Below, in pieces: positions 1 through 5,172 of a DNA stretch of 8,482 nucleotides (position 1 is the first letter of the stretch; each line of letters opens with the position of its first letter). The notes beneath the pieces are model-generated. The model was given only the letters and a program-made list of their open reading frames with translations, ran no database searches and was not told the DNA's origin. The translations under genes and the position numbers were made by a program. Origin of the DNA: an uncultured bacterium (GTDB taxonomy: Bacteria; Auribacterota; Tritonobacteria; UBA1439); the NCBI GenBank assembly GCA_937858775.1, contig CALLYX010000158.1, positions 1-8,482 of the forward strand. The letters are read 5' to 3'.

Positions 1-2
1 GC

Positions 3-254
3 CGGGCCCTCGGTGCGCCGGAAGACAGGCCGGCTTTCATGCTGCGGGTCTTGCGCGGCATGGGGGCCTCGGCCGCGTGGGCCGCCGCCGCGGCGGCGGT
101 CGCCGCGGCGTGCACCGCCGGATTCATGATGGGGAAGGATGCGTCCGCCGCGGGCGCGGCGGAGTCGGCGCGCCCGCCGAACGGCCCCGGCGACCCGATC
201 CTCGCCGAGTTCGGCCGGCTGGAAATAACCTACCTCAGGGGCAACCTGACATGA
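3..254 (+). CDS. 3' part of a membrane-anchored protein, possibly an anti-sigma factor (partial)
   Basis: The reading frame is open from the window edge to the TGA at 252-254. An ATG at 39 exists, but no Shine-Dalgarno sequence precedes it and the frame has no stop upstream, so the gene most likely begins outside the window. From that ATG, residues 13-32 form an Ala-rich hydrophobic stretch that could be a single membrane segment. A hydrophilic Gly/Pro/Ala linker follows, with a short tail ending in EITYLRGNLT. The stop overlaps the next gene's start (ATGA), which suggests translational coupling. Single-pass anti-sigma factors commonly sit directly before small Spy/CpxP-like periplasmic proteins, and that is the reason for the tentative role. 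No zinc-binding HxxxCxxC motif is visible in the part present. The identity is an inference from context; the reading frame is well supported only by the coupling and by the membrane segment. Confidence 0.5.
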   Translation, partial: RALGAPEDRPAFMLRVLRGMGASAAWAAAAAAVAAACTAGFMMGKDASAAGAAESARPPNGPGDPILAEFGRLEITYLRGNLT

Positions 255-712
255 AATCTTTTTCGCGCAATCTCCTGCTCGTCGCGGCGCTCGTCTCCAT
301 CGGCTTCAATATCTTCTTCGTCGCCGGTTATAGGCGCTCGCGCGCGGCGCGCGCGACCCTCGACAAGCTGAAGACCGACCGGGGTTACGTGGAGCTCCTC
401 TCCCGCAGGCTCGACCTCACGGCGGCCCAGGAGGCGAATCTCGTCGTGATCAGGGAGGACCTGCAAAAGGACACGGAGGCGTTCAACAGGGCGAACTCGT
501 CGGAGATCGACGCGTTCTGGGAAGAGATGGTCAAGGACTCGCCGGACCCGGCCAGGCTCCAGCGCCTCGAACGCTCCCTCTCCGCCAAGCGCAAGGAGAT
601 GCGCCTTCGCGTGGTGGAGCGGATCCGCGAGGCGTTCGCCTGTCTCACCCCCGCGCAGCGCCGCGTCCTCGCGAGGATGATCAAAGAGCGGTCCTTCCTG
701 AAACAGCTTTGA
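251..712 (+). CDS. Spy/CpxP/ZraP-like small periplasmic protein (periplasmic heavy-metal sensor type)
   Basis: This is a 153-residue protein with an N-terminal hydrophobic segment at about residues 8-26 (signal peptide or anchor). A charged helical domain follows. It carries two LTxxQ motifs, LTAAQ at 56-60 and LTPAQ at 132-136, spaced as in the Spy/CpxP/ZraP family, whose members are helical periplasmic chaperones or metal/stress sensors. The stretch between them is rich in Glu, Arg and Lys with heptad-like spacing, as expected for the family's helical hairpin. No obvious signal peptidase site follows the hydrophobic segment (it ends GYRRSR), so the protein may stay membrane-tethered. The ATG at 251 is preceded by AGGGG at 237-241 and overlaps the upstream stop, so the two genes are probably co-translated. 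Family membership is fairly secure; the sensed signal cannot be read from the sequence. No metal-binding His/Cys cluster is seen. Confidence 0.75.
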   Translation: MKSFSRNLLLVAALVSIGFNIFFVAGYRRSRAARATLDKLKTDRGYVELLSRRLDLTAAQEANLVVIREDLQKDTEAFNRANSSEIDAFWEEMVKDSPDPARLQRLERSLSAKRKEMRLRVVERIREAFACLTPAQRRVLARMIKERSFLKQL

Positions 713-802
713 CGCCGCGGCGCCTTCCCCGGGGCGCGCCGCCGGTTGCGGCCGATCCGCCCCAAGCGCCCGCCCGCGCCGAAGTCGAGGCATTGCGCCC
801 CG

Positions 803-821
803 CCGATTTTCTCCCGATTTT
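803..821 (+). repeat. Direct repeat CCGATTTT x2, 11-bp phased, next to a promoter
   Basis: Two exact copies of CCGATTTT lie at 803-810 and 814-821, one helical turn apart, and end four bases before the predicted -35 box at 825. This arrangement is typical of a tandem activator or repressor half-site, or it may simply be an AT-rich UP-like element. It stands out against the GC-rich surroundings. Confidence 0.45.
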
Positions 822-824
822 TCA

Positions 825-852
825 TTGACAAAACGCCCCATTTTTGTAACAT
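825..852 (+). promoter_or_regulatory. Predicted sigma70-type promoter of the exosortase cluster
   Basis: A perfect TTGACA is at 825-830, followed after 16 bp by TAACAT at 847-852 (4/6 to TATAAT); CATACT at 850-855 with 19-bp spacing is a weaker alternative. It lies in a locally AT-rich patch between the CpxP-like gene and the PEP-CTERM gene, giving a leader of about 50 nt. No sigma54 (GG-N10-GC) element was seen here, although some exosortase systems are known to be RpoN-controlled. Confidence 0.6.
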
Positions 853-898
853 ACTACCGTGGGATGAAAGAGGCGCCTCCAGACGCCGTGGGACGCCC

Positions 899-907
899 AG
901 GGGGTGG
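899..907 (+). promoter_or_regulatory. Ribosome binding site that decides the start at 910
   Basis: The purine-rich AGGGGGTGG overlaps a possible GTG start at 904. With the core AGGGGG at 899-904, the ATG at 910 lies 5 nt downstream, a workable spacing, whereas the GTG would sit inside the site itself. The ATG is therefore preferred. Confidence 0.5.
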
Positions 908-909
908 TT

Positions 910-1803
910 ATGACGGCATTCCGGCACCGGTCCCCGTTCCTTCTCCTTCCTCTCCTCCTTCTCCTTCCGTCGCCCGGCATGACCTACACCTACAGCGTGT
1001 CGGGCGACGCCATCGGCGACGACGGCGACATCGCCTTCGTGTCCGGCGGGATGTTCTTCAGCCACGCCAGCATCGGCCTCGACGAAGACGCCGAGGTTCT
1101 GAACATCTCGTCCGCCGGGGATCCAAGGGGTTTCTTCTCGTATTTATTCTCCGTGGACAAGAACGCGCAGGGGCTCGCACGGACGGCGGTGCGCAAATAT
1201 TACGAGAGCGAACTGAGCACCCATCGCGCCTCCGACGACCTGTTCCAACCGGGAGACGACCCGGCGAAGGGCACGATTATCAACCGCATTTTCGCGGAGG
1301 GGATTTCGCACCCGCACGAGATGGACGCCTACGACGCGGAGACGCTTCGGGCGGGGGACAGGATCTACTTCGGCGCGTCCGGGCGCAGCGTGGAGGGGGC
1401 CGAGCTCGCCGCCAACGTCATCTACACCGCGGTGATCGGCGATGACGAATCGAAGGGGCCCGGCACGTTCGCGACTGCCGCCGATCTCGGCCTGAAGGCG
1501 GGCGACGCCATAGACGCGCTCGATCTCGTGGACATCAACAAGGACGGCAGGTTCGACTCGGGTCTCGACCTGCTCGTCTTCTCCCTCACCCTGGACTCCC
1601 CGAGCTTCGTCTCCGGCTATCAGATCTACACCGCGTGGAACGGCTCCCTCGTCCCCCTGGTCAGGTCCGAGGACCTGGGGCTCCGCGACTCCGACGAACT
1701 CGACGCCCTGGCGCACGCACCGGAACCGGCCTCGCTGGCGCTCCTCGGCGGCGGCCTCATCGGCCTCCTCCTGGGACGGAGGCGGCTCCCGCGGGCGGGG
1801 TGA
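910..1803 (+). CDS. Exported PEP-CTERM protein, probable exosortase substrate
   Basis: This is a 297-residue exported protein. The N-terminus is a classical signal peptide: basic MTAFRHR, then a Leu-rich core at about 9-20. The C-terminus is a full PEP-CTERM sorting tail: Pro-Glu-Pro at 271-273, a hydrophobic Leu/Gly-rich helix at about 274-288, then Arg290-Arg292. Exosortases recognise such tails, and one is encoded three genes downstream. The middle is acidic and matches no enzyme fold that I recognise. Residues 208-216 (DINKDGRFD) form an EF-hand or dockerin-like DxNxDGxxD calcium-binding loop. A short degenerate repeat, DLGL-x4-D-x-[IL]DAL, occurs at 192-204 and again at 255-267, the second copy immediately before the sorting tail. 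The gene heads the cluster directly behind the predicted promoter. The likely fate is release or attachment at the outer surface, perhaps within exopolysaccharide; the specific role is unknown. Confidence 0.88.
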   Translation: MTAFRHRSPFLLLPLLLLLPSPGMTYTYSVSGDAIGDDGDIAFVSGGMFFSHASIGLDEDAEVLNISSAGDPRGFFSYLFSVDKNAQGLARTAVRKYYESELSTHRASDDLFQPGDDPAKGTIINRIFAEGISHPHEMDAYDAETLRAGDRIYFGASGRSVEGAELAANVIYTAVIGDDESKGPGTFATAADLGLKAGDAIDALDLVDINKDGRFDSGLDLLVFSLTLDSPSFVSGYQIYTAWNGSLVPLVRSEDLGLRDSDELDALAHAPEPASLALLGGGLIGLLLGRRRLPRAG

Positions 1804-1828
1804 ATCCCGGGACATCAGGGCCTCTTCC

Positions 1829-1856
1829 CGCCGTAAACGGCGCGGCGCCAGGCGCC
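1829..1856 (+). other. Intercistronic hairpin region
   Basis: A perfect CGCCG-TAAA-CGGCG stem-loop lies at 1829-1842 and is followed by the self-complementary GGCGCC-A-GGCGCC at 1844-1856. Both sit in the 77-nt gap between the PEP-CTERM gene and the first TPR gene. There is no U-tract, so it is not a canonical terminator. It could stabilise the upstream message or reduce downstream expression. This was judged by eye only, and high GC makes chance hairpins common. Confidence 0.3.
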
Positions 1857-1880
1857 TCGAAAGGGCGGGCCGCGACAGCC

Positions 1881-2654
1881 ATGCGCGCCATTGCAGCCAT
1901 CCTCTCGTCGCTGATCCTCCAGATCCCCCCGCCCGCCCGGGAGGCAGGCGAGGACGACGGCCTGCGCGATCCGCAGATCGCGCAAGGGATACGCGACGTC
2001 GCGCACGCGCATTTCAAGGCCGGAAGGCGCGGGAAGGCGATTGAGATCCTCTCCGCCGCCGCGGCCGAAAGCCCTTCGGATCCCGGCCTCTGGTTCGACC
2101 TAGGCACGGCGCTCCTGGCCGACGGCGATTACGACGGGGCCCGGGATTCCTTCCGGAAGACCCTCCTGTGCGATCCATCGCACGCGGACGCATGCCTCAA
2201 CCTCGGTGTCTTCGCGCTCCGCGACAACGACCTGGACGGGGCGGAGGCCATGTTCAAGAAGGCCATCGCCGCGAAGCCGGGATGGCCGCAGGCGCGCGCC
2301 AATATCGCCGGGGTCCACGCGAAGCGCGGGAAGACCGCCGAGGCGGTCCGGGAGTACCGGGCGGTGCTCGAGTCGGAGCCGGGCCTTGCCGTCGCCCGTT
2401 TCAACCTGGCCAAGTGCCTAGAGAGAAACAAGGAGTGGGAGGCGGCCGCGGCCGAATACCGGGAGATATTGAAAAGGGACCCGGGCGCCTATCGCGCGCA
2501 CGTCGAGCTCGCCTCCATCTACCGGACCCGCCTGAACAGGCCGGAGAAGGCGCTTTACCACTACTACAAGGTCGTCGAGGCGCTCAAACCGTGCCCGGTG
2601 ACGGAGGCGGCGAAAAAGGCCATAGAGGAGATCGGAAAGGGGCAGGGGCCTTGA
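1881..2654 (+). CDS. TPR repeat protein of the exosortase cluster (soluble, probably exported)
   Basis: This 257-residue protein is built almost wholly of tetratricopeptide repeats. About six 34-residue units are readable, starting near residues 34, 68, 102, 136, 170 and 204. They have the usual small/large residue pattern (for example WFDLGTALLADGDYDGA and CLNLGVFALRDNDLDGA) and Pro near each unit's end. The N-terminus MRAIAAILSSLILQI resembles a short signal peptide, so a periplasmic location is likely but not proven. The ATG at 1881 was chosen because it places this segment at the N-terminus. An in-frame GTG at 1800, overlapping the previous stop, would add 27 residues of Pro/Gly/Ala sequence and cannot be excluded. 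No strong ribosome site precedes the ATG. TPR proteins often accompany exosortase loci and scaffold protein complexes; the partner here is unknown. The gene ends in a TTGA overlap with the next TPR gene. Confidence 0.8.
   Translation: MRAIAAILSSLILQIPPPAREAGEDDGLRDPQIAQGIRDVAHAHFKAGRRGKAIEILSAAAAESPSDPGLWFDLGTALLADGDYDGARDSFRKTLLCDPSHADACLNLGVFALRDNDLDGAEAMFKKAIAAKPGWPQARANIAGVHAKRGKTAEAVREYRAVLESEPGLAVARFNLAKCLERNKEWEAAAAEYREILKRDPGAYRAHVELASIYRTRLNRPEKALYHYYKVVEALKPCPVTEAAKKAIEEIGKGQGP
2637..2642 (+). promoter_or_regulatory. Ribosome binding site supporting a TTG start
   Basis: AAGGGG lies 8 nt before the TTG at 2651, inside the end of the preceding TPR gene. No ATG or GTG in this frame is available near the junction, so the site supports TTG as the true initiation codon. 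Confidence 0.5.
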
Positions 2655-3166
2655 GCATTCCCCTCCTTCTCGCGTGCGCGGCGACGGCGCTCTCCCCGCC
2701 GACCGGCGCCGTCGGGACGAAGGGCGCCTCGGGGGGCGACGCCGAAACGGCCCTCGCCTACTGCCGCCTGGCCCACACGTACTACAGGGCGAGGCGATAC
2801 GACAAGGCACTGGAACAGATCGAGGGCGCGCTCCGCTACGCCCCGGACAACCCCCGCATCCTCTACGCGGCCGGGGTGGTTCTTTTCGCCCTGGAGCGGT
2901 ACGACGAGGCCTTCGTGAACTTCCGGCTGGCGGCGAGGCACGCGGCGGCGCCCCCGGGGCTCCGCGACAAGGCGGAGAACGGAATCGTCATCATCGAGCG
3001 GATCAGGGAGAGGCGCCGCAGGAGGTGGGCCGGAAGGGTCGTCTCGTGGGGCGCGCTCGCCCTTGTCGCGGCCTCCGTCCCCCTTGCGATCCGGGCGTTC
3101 ACGCGATTCCTCCGCCTCGCGGAGCGCAGGAAACAACGGCGCGCCGGCGCGGGGTGCTGGAAATGA
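2651..3166 (+). CDS. Small TPR protein with C-terminal membrane anchor
   Basis: This 171-residue protein is predicted to start at a TTG that overlaps the previous stop (TTGA), with AAGGGG 8 nt upstream. A short hydrophobic N-terminus (SIPLLLACAATAL) could be a minimal signal peptide; the LLAC there resembles a lipobox, but no basic residues precede it. Two TPR units follow at about 33-66 and 67-100. A very basic stretch at 119-129 (RERRRRR) leads into one membrane helix at about 130-150 and a basic tail. A plausible topology puts the TPRs in the periplasm with the Arg-rich flank at the membrane; under the positive-inside rule the opposite orientation is equally possible. Its stop overlaps the exosortase start (ATGA), so the two are probably made together. 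This makes it a candidate membrane adaptor for the exosortase, an inference from context alone. Confidence 0.72.
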   Translation: MSIPLLLACAATALSPPTGAVGTKGASGGDAETALAYCRLAHTYYRARRYDKALEQIEGALRYAPDNPRILYAAGVVLFALERYDEAFVNFRLAARHAAAPPGLRDKAENGIVIIERIRERRRRRWAGRVVSWGALALVAASVPLAIRAFTRFLRLAERRKQRRAGAGCWK

Positions 3167-4029
3167 CGCACCGCGCCCCATCCCGGCCATGGACGCGGAG
3201 GGGCGTGGGCGCCCCCATCGCCGTCGCAGGCCTTCTCTGCCTCCTCTACGCGCCCACCTGCGTGAACATCGCCCGGGTCTACCTGGGGCCGGAGTCTTTT
3301 TACACACACGGCTTCCTGATCCCGTTCGCGTGCCTTCTCCTTCTCCGGGAGAAAAGGGGCCGGCTCGCCCGCATCCCGCCGTCCTCGAGCGCGTGGGGGA
3401 TCTCGCTCCTCCTCCTCGGATGCGCGCTCCATCTCTTCGGGCTGAGGGCGAGCGTCGGATTCGCCTCCGCGGTCTCCATCCTGATCGTCATCATCGGCCT
3501 TTCCCTTTACCACCGCGGGAAGGAGTATACGCGCGAAATACTTCCCGCCGCGGCCTTGCTGCTCTTCATGATCCCGCTCCCGCAGTGGCTTCTCTACCAT
3601 ATGACCTTCTCGCTGAAGATGCGCGCCGCGGCGCTCGCGAGCGCCGTCGTGAGGGCATTCGGCGTCCCCGTGCTGCGCGACGGGATCTACGTCACCTGCC
3701 CAGGCGGCGCCTCCTTCGCGATAGAGGATCCGTGCAGCGGGCTGCGCTCGATCGTGTCGCTCTGCGCCATGGCGTACATCCTGTCGGCCCTCGCGGAACT
3801 CCCCGCGCGGAAACAGCTCCTGATCCTCGCCTCAGCGCCGCTCCTGGCATGGGCGGGCAACCTCCTCCGCGTCGTGTGCACCATCCTCCTCGTGCACTTC
3901 ACGGGCTGCCCGGGCCCCCCTTTCGTCCATGCCGCCGTGGGCGCCGGCTCGTTCATCTTCTCCCTGCTCGTGCTTCTCCTCTGGAGCACCCATATCCTAT
4001 GCGCAGATCTTCGGGGCGGGTCGCGCTGA
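3163..4029 (+). CDS. Exosortase/archaeosortase family transpeptidase-like membrane protein
   Basis: This 288-residue polytopic membrane protein has about seven to eight hydrophobic segments. It carries the signature residues of exosortases: Cys191 in DPCSGLRS, Arg236 in NLLRV and His256 in VHAAVG. These correspond to the Cys-Arg-His set considered catalytic in the EpsH/exosortase family. An early SFYTHGFLIP motif (45-54) is also typical. Exosortases sit in the inner membrane and process PEP-CTERM tails of exported proteins; the obvious substrate is the cluster's first gene. The length matches the short exosortases. EpsH/XrtA-type proteins of around 500 residues carry an EpsI domain fused at the C-terminus, whereas here that function is a separate downstream gene. 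The start ATG overlaps the TPR gene's stop, with GC-rich GGGG about 8 nt upstream. The exact exosortase subtype cannot be assigned without profile searches. Confidence 0.92.
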   Translation: MTHRAPSRPWTRRGVGAPIAVAGLLCLLYAPTCVNIARVYLGPESFYTHGFLIPFACLLLLREKRGRLARIPPSSSAWGISLLLLGCALHLFGLRASVGFASAVSILIVIIGLSLYHRGKEYTREILPAAALLLFMIPLPQWLLYHMTFSLKMRAAALASAVVRAFGVPVLRDGIYVTCPGGASFAIEDPCSGLRSIVSLCAMAYILSALAELPARKQLLILASAPLLAWAGNLLRVVCTILLVHFTGCPGPPFVHAAVGAGSFIFSLLVLLLWSTHILCADLRGGSR

Positions 4030-4754
4030 GCGCCGGGATCCTCTGTGTCGCGACGGTCCTCTACTACCGGGGATGGCTCGCGGAGAAACGCGCCGAGCCG
4101 CCCATCGCCCTCGCGCCCTTCGAGATCCCCGCCGGGTACTGGAGGCGGGCGGACGGCGGCGGGGAAGGCGATCCGGTCACCCTCGTCACGTTCTTCAGGA
4201 GCCTCTGCACCCGCTGGTACCGGTACGAGGGGGCGCGGGGCGAGAGGGTAAGGTTATCCCTCAGCCTCCTCTCGGATGTCGCCCCCGTCGTGCACTGTTA
4301 CCTCTGGAACAGGCACAAGATGGAGGACGCGGGGGAAGTGAGAATCCCGACGGGCGCGGCCCGTCCCCGGGGGATCAACGCGCGCCTGATCAGGCTGGAG
4401 GAGTCGGGAAGGTTCATCTGCCTCTACTGGTACATGGGGATGGAAGAGGTCTCATCGAACTTCTTCGTCCAGGAGGCGCACGGGATCGCGCGGAGGATAG
4501 CTCGGCCTGGGACCTGTTTCCTCATGGTGCGCGTGGTAACCCCGGTTCGGGACGGCGGGGAGCGCAAAGCCGCGGAGGCCGCGTCGCGATTCATAAGAGA
4601 CGCCTTCCCGTCCCTGCAGGCGTACGCGGCGCCTTTCACCGACGCCGCGGGGCGTCCCGGCGCCCGCACGGCGGATGGCGGGCCGCCGCGCCGGCAGGCG
4701 GGGGGGGACGCGCCGCGCGCCGGCCCCCGGCGTCACCGGCAAACGGGCCCGTAG
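3999..4754 (+). CDS. EpsI-like exosortase-associated protein (DUF3485)
   Basis: This 251-residue protein has an N-terminal membrane anchor at about 7-24 and a domain like EpsI, the usual partner or fused C-terminal domain of exosortases. Recognisable blocks are FEIPAGYWRR (41-50), the His-Cys region VVHCYLWNR (97-105), RFICLYWYMG (138-147, corresponding to the family's YWY block) and a final helix ending near 208. The domain appears complete by about residue 210. The last 40 residues are a Gly/Arg/Pro-rich tail of low complexity that runs into the neighbouring minus-strand gene, so the natural stop may have been lost and the tail may be functionless read-on. The ATG at 3999 lies inside the exosortase gene (31-nt overlap), with TGGAG at 3982-3986 as a distant ribosome site. 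EpsI's biochemical role is not settled; assistance to PEP-CTERM processing or polysaccharide export is the general view. Confidence 0.8.
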   Translation: MRRSSGRVALSAGILCVATVLYYRGWLAEKRAEPPIALAPFEIPAGYWRRADGGGEGDPVTLVTFFRSLCTRWYRYEGARGERVRLSLSLLSDVAPVVHCYLWNRHKMEDAGEVRIPTGAARPRGINARLIRLEESGRFICLYWYMGMEEVSSNFFVQEAHGIARRIARPGTCFLMVRVVTPVRDGGERKAAEAASRFIRDAFPSLQAYAAPFTDAAGRPGARTADGGPPRRQAGGDAPRAGPRRHRQTGP

Positions 4755-5050
4755 TACGGATACGGGTAGTATAGCGGCGCCGGGCAGACGTATGCCGGCG
4801 GCGGGCAATACCAGCCGCCGCATGTGTAGAGCCGCGGGCGGACCCGGTAGCGGTACGGCGCATATACGGGCCTGTACCATTCCCATCCGCCTCGGCACCG
4901 GTGACCGCCGCGATGGCCGGACCAGCCTCCGTGCCATCCCCCATGGCCCGGCCCGTGGCCGCCCCACCCGCGCCCGTGCCCGGCCGCCGCCGGCTGAGCT
5001 GCGACCGCCAGCGCGGCCAGGATCACCCCGCAGACTGCTTTCGTCTTCAT
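4733..5050 (-). CDS. Small secreted Gly/His- and Tyr/Pro-rich protein, function unknown
   Basis: This 105-residue protein has a clear signal peptide (MKTKAVCGVILAALAVAAQPAAAG, cleavage probably after Ala23). The mature part has two compositional halves. Residues 24-55 are dominated by Gly, His and Trp (GHG, GGW and HGG units). Residues 56-105 are rich in Tyr, Pro and Arg and end YYPYPYYGPVCR. Five cysteines remain after cleavage (52, 77, 82, 89, 104); an odd number leaves one free or pairing between chains. His-rich and Cys-containing composition would suit metal binding or a structural envelope role, but I recognise no family. A strong ribosome site (AAAGGAGG, 5057-5064) and a perfect TATAAT upstream support real expression. 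Its 3' end overlaps the EpsI-like gene by 22 bp in convergent orientation. Confidence 0.78.
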   Translation of the reverse strand: MKTKAVCGVILAALAVAAQPAAAGHGRGWGGHGPGHGGWHGGWSGHRGGHRCRGGWEWYRPVYAPYRYRVRPRLYTCGGWYCPPPAYVCPAPLYYPYPYYGPVCR

Positions 5051-5056
5051 CCCCGT

Positions 5057-5064
5057 CCTCCTTT
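5057..5064 (-). promoter_or_regulatory. Strong ribosome binding site of the small secreted protein
   Basis: AAAGGAGG on the minus strand ends 6 nt before the ATG at 5050-5048. It is the closest match to the consensus in this window and fixes the start of the small gene. Confidence 0.8.
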
Positions 5065-5077
5065 CGCAACTGGAGCG

Positions 5078-5099
5078 TCCGTACGATCAATTATACGGA
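5078..5099 (-). promoter_or_regulatory. Promoter -10 box within an inverted repeat (candidate operator)
   Basis: On the minus strand a perfect TATAAT lies at 5095-5090, about 40 nt before the small gene's start. It is flanked by TCCGTA (5099-5094) and TACGGA (5083-5078), a perfect 6-bp inverted repeat with 10 bp between arms that overlaps the -10 box and the likely transcription start. No good -35 match lies 16-18 bp upstream (the sequence there reads GGATGG), so an activator or an alternative sigma factor may be needed. Confidence 0.45.
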
Positions 5100-5142
5100 A
5101 AACCCGGCCGCCCCATCCCCGCGAAATGCGAAAGACCCGGGG

Positions 5143-5168
5143 GGGCGGGATCGCCCGGCGATACCGGG
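5143..5168 (-). other. Hairpin-prone sequence after the symporter gene, no U-tract
   Basis: Directly beyond the symporter stop, two mutually exclusive 5-bp stems can form: CCCGG-N5-CCGGG at 5154-5168 and GGGCG-N4-CGCCC at 5143-5156. Neither is followed by a T-run on the minus strand, so intrinsic termination is doubtful; Rho-dependent ending or read-through into the small gene is possible. Confidence 0.25.
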
Positions 5169-5172
5169 GGCG

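Noticed and set aside
713..760. Terminator after the CpxP-like gene (GCGGCG...CGCCGC)
   Set aside because: The stem is six bases around a 14-nt loop and is not followed by a T-run; such matches arise easily at this GC content.
904..909. GTG at 904 as start of the PEP-CTERM gene
   Set aside because: The codon lies within the ribosome binding sequence itself; the ATG at 910 has workable spacing. The difference is only two residues.
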